Below, piece after piece: positions 6,017 through 7,368 of a stretch of DNA of 7,368 nucleotides (position 1 is the stretch's first letter; every line of letters starts with the position of its first letter). The stretch is from contig CAMWQX010000048.1 of assembly GCA_947176475.1 (NCBI GenBank), positions 1-7,368 on the forward strand, read 5' to 3'. Below the pieces are notes generated by a model. That model saw only the letters and a list, made by a program, of their open reading frames with translations. It was not told the DNA's origin and made no database searches. The position numbers and the translations under genes were made by a program. The DNA comes from an uncultured Bacillota bacterium (GTDB lineage Bacteria; Bacillota_I; Bacilli_A; RF39; UBA660).

Positions 6017-6036
6017 TTAAGTAAGAGGTAGGAAAT

Positions 6037-6681
6037 ATGAAAGAACAATTTGAAAAAAATCATAAGATTAAAGTAATAGTAATGGGCATTGCATCACTAG
6101 TAATTATTGGGTTATCAGTAACATTATTTTATGTTAATAAAAATACCGAAACGGATAAGCCAAAGTCTAATAACGCTAAAAACACATCATCAACTATGAG
6201 TTCAACAACACCAAAGAAAGATGATACAGAATACGTCGATACCATCAATATGGATATTCCTGACTATAAAAAGGAAGATAATAAGTATATAACGTCTGGT
6301 TTTACAATCTACAATAATAATTTATATGCTGATATTGTATCTGATGAATTATTAGAAGAATATAAGAATAAAACAACAACTATTAATAATGGTGAGGCAT
6401 ATCTAATTCAAAAAAATATTACTAATATTTTCCGTGTTACTAAAGATAAAGGCGAATATTACTACTTATTTGCTGTCAATGATAAGGGCGATTTATACTA
6501 TATAAATAACTTAGTAAAATCAACTTCTTCTAAATTTAAAGTTACTAAGATAACGGAATTAAAAAATATTAAAGAAGTACTAGTTAAAGAGACTATGCCA
6601 ATGTCTGCTGTAGCAATTGATAAAGATAATAAAGAACATGATCTTAAAGATATTATTGAAAAATATGCCAAATTGAAATAA
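6037..6681 (+). CDS. Unrecognised membrane-anchored protein with a Ser/Thr-rich linker
   Basis: I do not recognise this family. The 214-residue product has a short charged N terminus, one hydrophobic segment at about 12-33, a low-complexity linker rich in Ser, Thr, Lys and Asn (about 35-63), and a soluble domain at about 66-214. It contains no cysteine, so it is not a lipoprotein. Lys10 and Lys12 before the hydrophobic segment suggest the N terminus is inside and the domain outside. The domain looks beta-rich, with alternating Tyr, Ile and Val; two segments, LFAVNDKGDLYYI (144-156) and VAIDKDNKEHDL (192-203), resemble each other and could be degenerate repeats, but two copies are too few to claim a propeller fold. 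The start is supported by GAGG eight bases upstream. Terminators lie on both sides, so it is probably transcribed alone. Confidence 0.8.
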   Translation: MKEQFEKNHKIKVIVMGIASLVIIGLSVTLFYVNKNTETDKPKSNNAKNTSSTMSSTTPKKDDTEYVDTINMDIPDYKKEDNKYITSGFTIYNNNLYADIVSDELLEEYKNKTTTINNGEAYLIQKNITNIFRVTKDKGEYYYLFAVNDKGDLYYINNLVKSTSSKFKVTKITELKNIKEVLVKETMPMSAVAIDKDNKEHDLKDIIEKYAKLK

Positions 6682-6706
6682 GAAGTATAACACTTCTTTT
6701 TCTTTT
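6680..6706 (+). terminator. Intrinsic terminator after the 6037-6681 gene
   Basis: AAGAAGT (6680-6686) pairs with ACTTCTT (6692-6698) around the loop ATAAC, followed by a T-rich tail TTTTTCTTTT (6697-6706). The left arm includes the last two bases of the TAA stop codon, and the tail runs into the next promoter. Confidence 0.75.
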
Positions 6707-6733
6707 GACTAAATATAAACTTAATAGTAAAAT
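6705..6733 (+). promoter_or_regulatory. Sigma-A promoter of the YitT-family gene
   Basis: TTGACT (6705-6710) and TAAAAT (6728-6733), each 5 of 6 matches, are exactly 17 bases apart. The predicted start near 6740 leaves a leader of only about ten bases, beginning with the ribosome binding site AGGTGA (6740-6745). A separate TATAAT at 6734-6739 would need a 23-base spacer and is less likely to be the -10 box. Confidence 0.65.
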
Positions 6734-6749
6734 TATAATAGGTGATAAT

Positions 6750-7368
6750 ATGAAGATAGTAGATGACAGTATCTTAGTACATATTACGAAGAAAAATCGT
6801 GTTAATCGTTTTATCTTCTTAGTAATCGGTGCTTTTATTGTTGCACTTATCTATAATTGCTTTATTGTACCCAATAACCTTGTCTTTGGTGGAATTGGTG
6901 GACTTGCCATTATTGTTAATAAAGTATTTGATATCAACATTAACTTATTTATTAATGTCGTAACCGTTGCTTTAATTATATTATCATTAATATTAATGGG
7001 AATTAAGCATACTAGTTATTCGATAATTGGCTTTGCTGTTTATACTTTAATGATTAACATAACTTCGCCATTATCCCATCTTATTAACATTCAATTTGAT
7101 AGTTTTCTCTTTGCGGTAATAATTCATTCCATTATTATGGGATTCGGTTATGGACTTATTTATCGAACGGGATTTAATACTGGTGGTGCTGATTCCATTG
7201 TTCAAATTATTCAACACTTCTTCCATTTGCCAATGGGACAAGTATCCAATGTTATTAACGGGATAATTGTTATAATCGGAGCTGTTAATTTTGGTATAAT
7301 AAAAACCATTTATGCCATCATCTTCTTAAAAATTATGAATTATATCTCTGATTATATTATCTTAGGAG
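6750..7368 (+). CDS. YitT-family membrane protein (DUF161), 3' end beyond the window
   Basis: The frame is open from ATG 6750 to the window edge: 206 codons plus one base, with no stop. The product is very hydrophobic, with likely membrane segments at about 20-38, 66-84, 91-108, 118-137, 168-184 and 186-204. YitT-family marks are NCFIVPNNLVFGGIGGLA (36-53), the GYGLIYRTGFNTGGADSI segment (133-150, equivalent to the family STGGTDI motif), and a C-terminal DYIILG (201-206) just before where a soluble DUF2179 domain normally begins. Family members are about 280-290 residues, so roughly 80 residues should lie downstream. The function of the family is poorly known; transport has been suggested. 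AGGTGA lies four bases before the ATG. Confidence 0.9.
   Translation, partial: MKIVDDSILVHITKKNRVNRFIFLVIGAFIVALIYNCFIVPNNLVFGGIGGLAIIVNKVFDININLFINVVTVALIILSLILMGIKHTSYSIIGFAVYTLMINITSPLSHLINIQFDSFLFAVIIHSIIMGFGYGLIYRTGFNTGGADSIVQIIQHFFHLPMGQVSNVINGIIVIIGAVNFGIIKTIYAIIFLKIMNYISDYIILG

Noticed and set aside
101..6681. Use of TGA as a tryptophan codon
   Set aside because: All 13 Trp codons counted in the complete genes are TGG and no in-frame TGA occurs, so there is no support for code 4.
5937..6691. Identical ATAAC loops in both intrinsic terminators (5937-5941 and 6687-6691)
   Set aside because: A five-base match in AT-rich DNA is easily chance, and the stems have unrelated sequences.
1..7368. 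Mobile elements, CRISPR arrays, tRNA or rRNA genes
   Set aside because: I found no transposase-like frame, long terminal repeats, regularly spaced repeats, or tRNA/rRNA signatures on either strand.

Overview
This is an AT-rich bacterial window whose core is a compact str operon: rpsL (S12), rpsG (S7), fusA (EF-G) and tuf (EF-Tu), all on the + strand. The AT-rich spacers, strong AGGAGG-type ribosome binding sites, extended -10 promoters, short U-tailed terminators and Bacilli/Mollicutes-like ribosomal and factor sequences point to a low-GC Firmicute, plausibly an uncultured Bacilli/Erysipelotrichia/RF39-type lineage; I cannot place it more precisely. All 13 tryptophan codons counted in the complete genes are TGG and none is TGA, which favours the standard bacterial code over the Mycoplasma code.

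Layout. Positions 1-100 are an AT-rich promoter region. 101-1090 encodes an unrecognised protein with two membrane segments and a roughly 165-residue loop between them. 1169-1522 encodes a small single-pass protein with a cysteine-containing external domain. 1523-1679 holds the strong str promoter and an 89-base leader with two competing hairpins. 1680-4663 is rpsL-rpsG-fusA, with fusA translationally coupled to rpsG. 4664-4743 carries a likely second promoter for tuf plus a small hairpin, and tuf runs 4744-5913 to a strong intrinsic terminator. 6037-6681 encodes another unrecognised membrane-anchored protein followed by a terminator, and 6750 to the window edge is the 5' part of a YitT-family membrane protein gene.

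How it works together. S12 and S7 are 30S components, while EF-G and EF-Tu drive translocation and aminoacyl-tRNA delivery, so the core block is co-expressed translation machinery. In many Firmicutes this block sits between rpoBC and the S10 operon; here it is flanked on both sides by membrane-protein genes with their own promoters, so it appears to be a detached island. Nothing visible links the flanking membrane proteins functionally to translation.

Most of the window is ordinary housekeeping DNA and I see no mobile element, CRISPR array, RNA gene or obvious new multi-gene system. The best leads are local: an isoleucine replacing the near-universal proline of the S12 KDLPGVRYH loop, a shortened EF-Tu segment just before switch I, an unusual EF-G G5 motif, and a bistable-looking leader upstream of rpsL.
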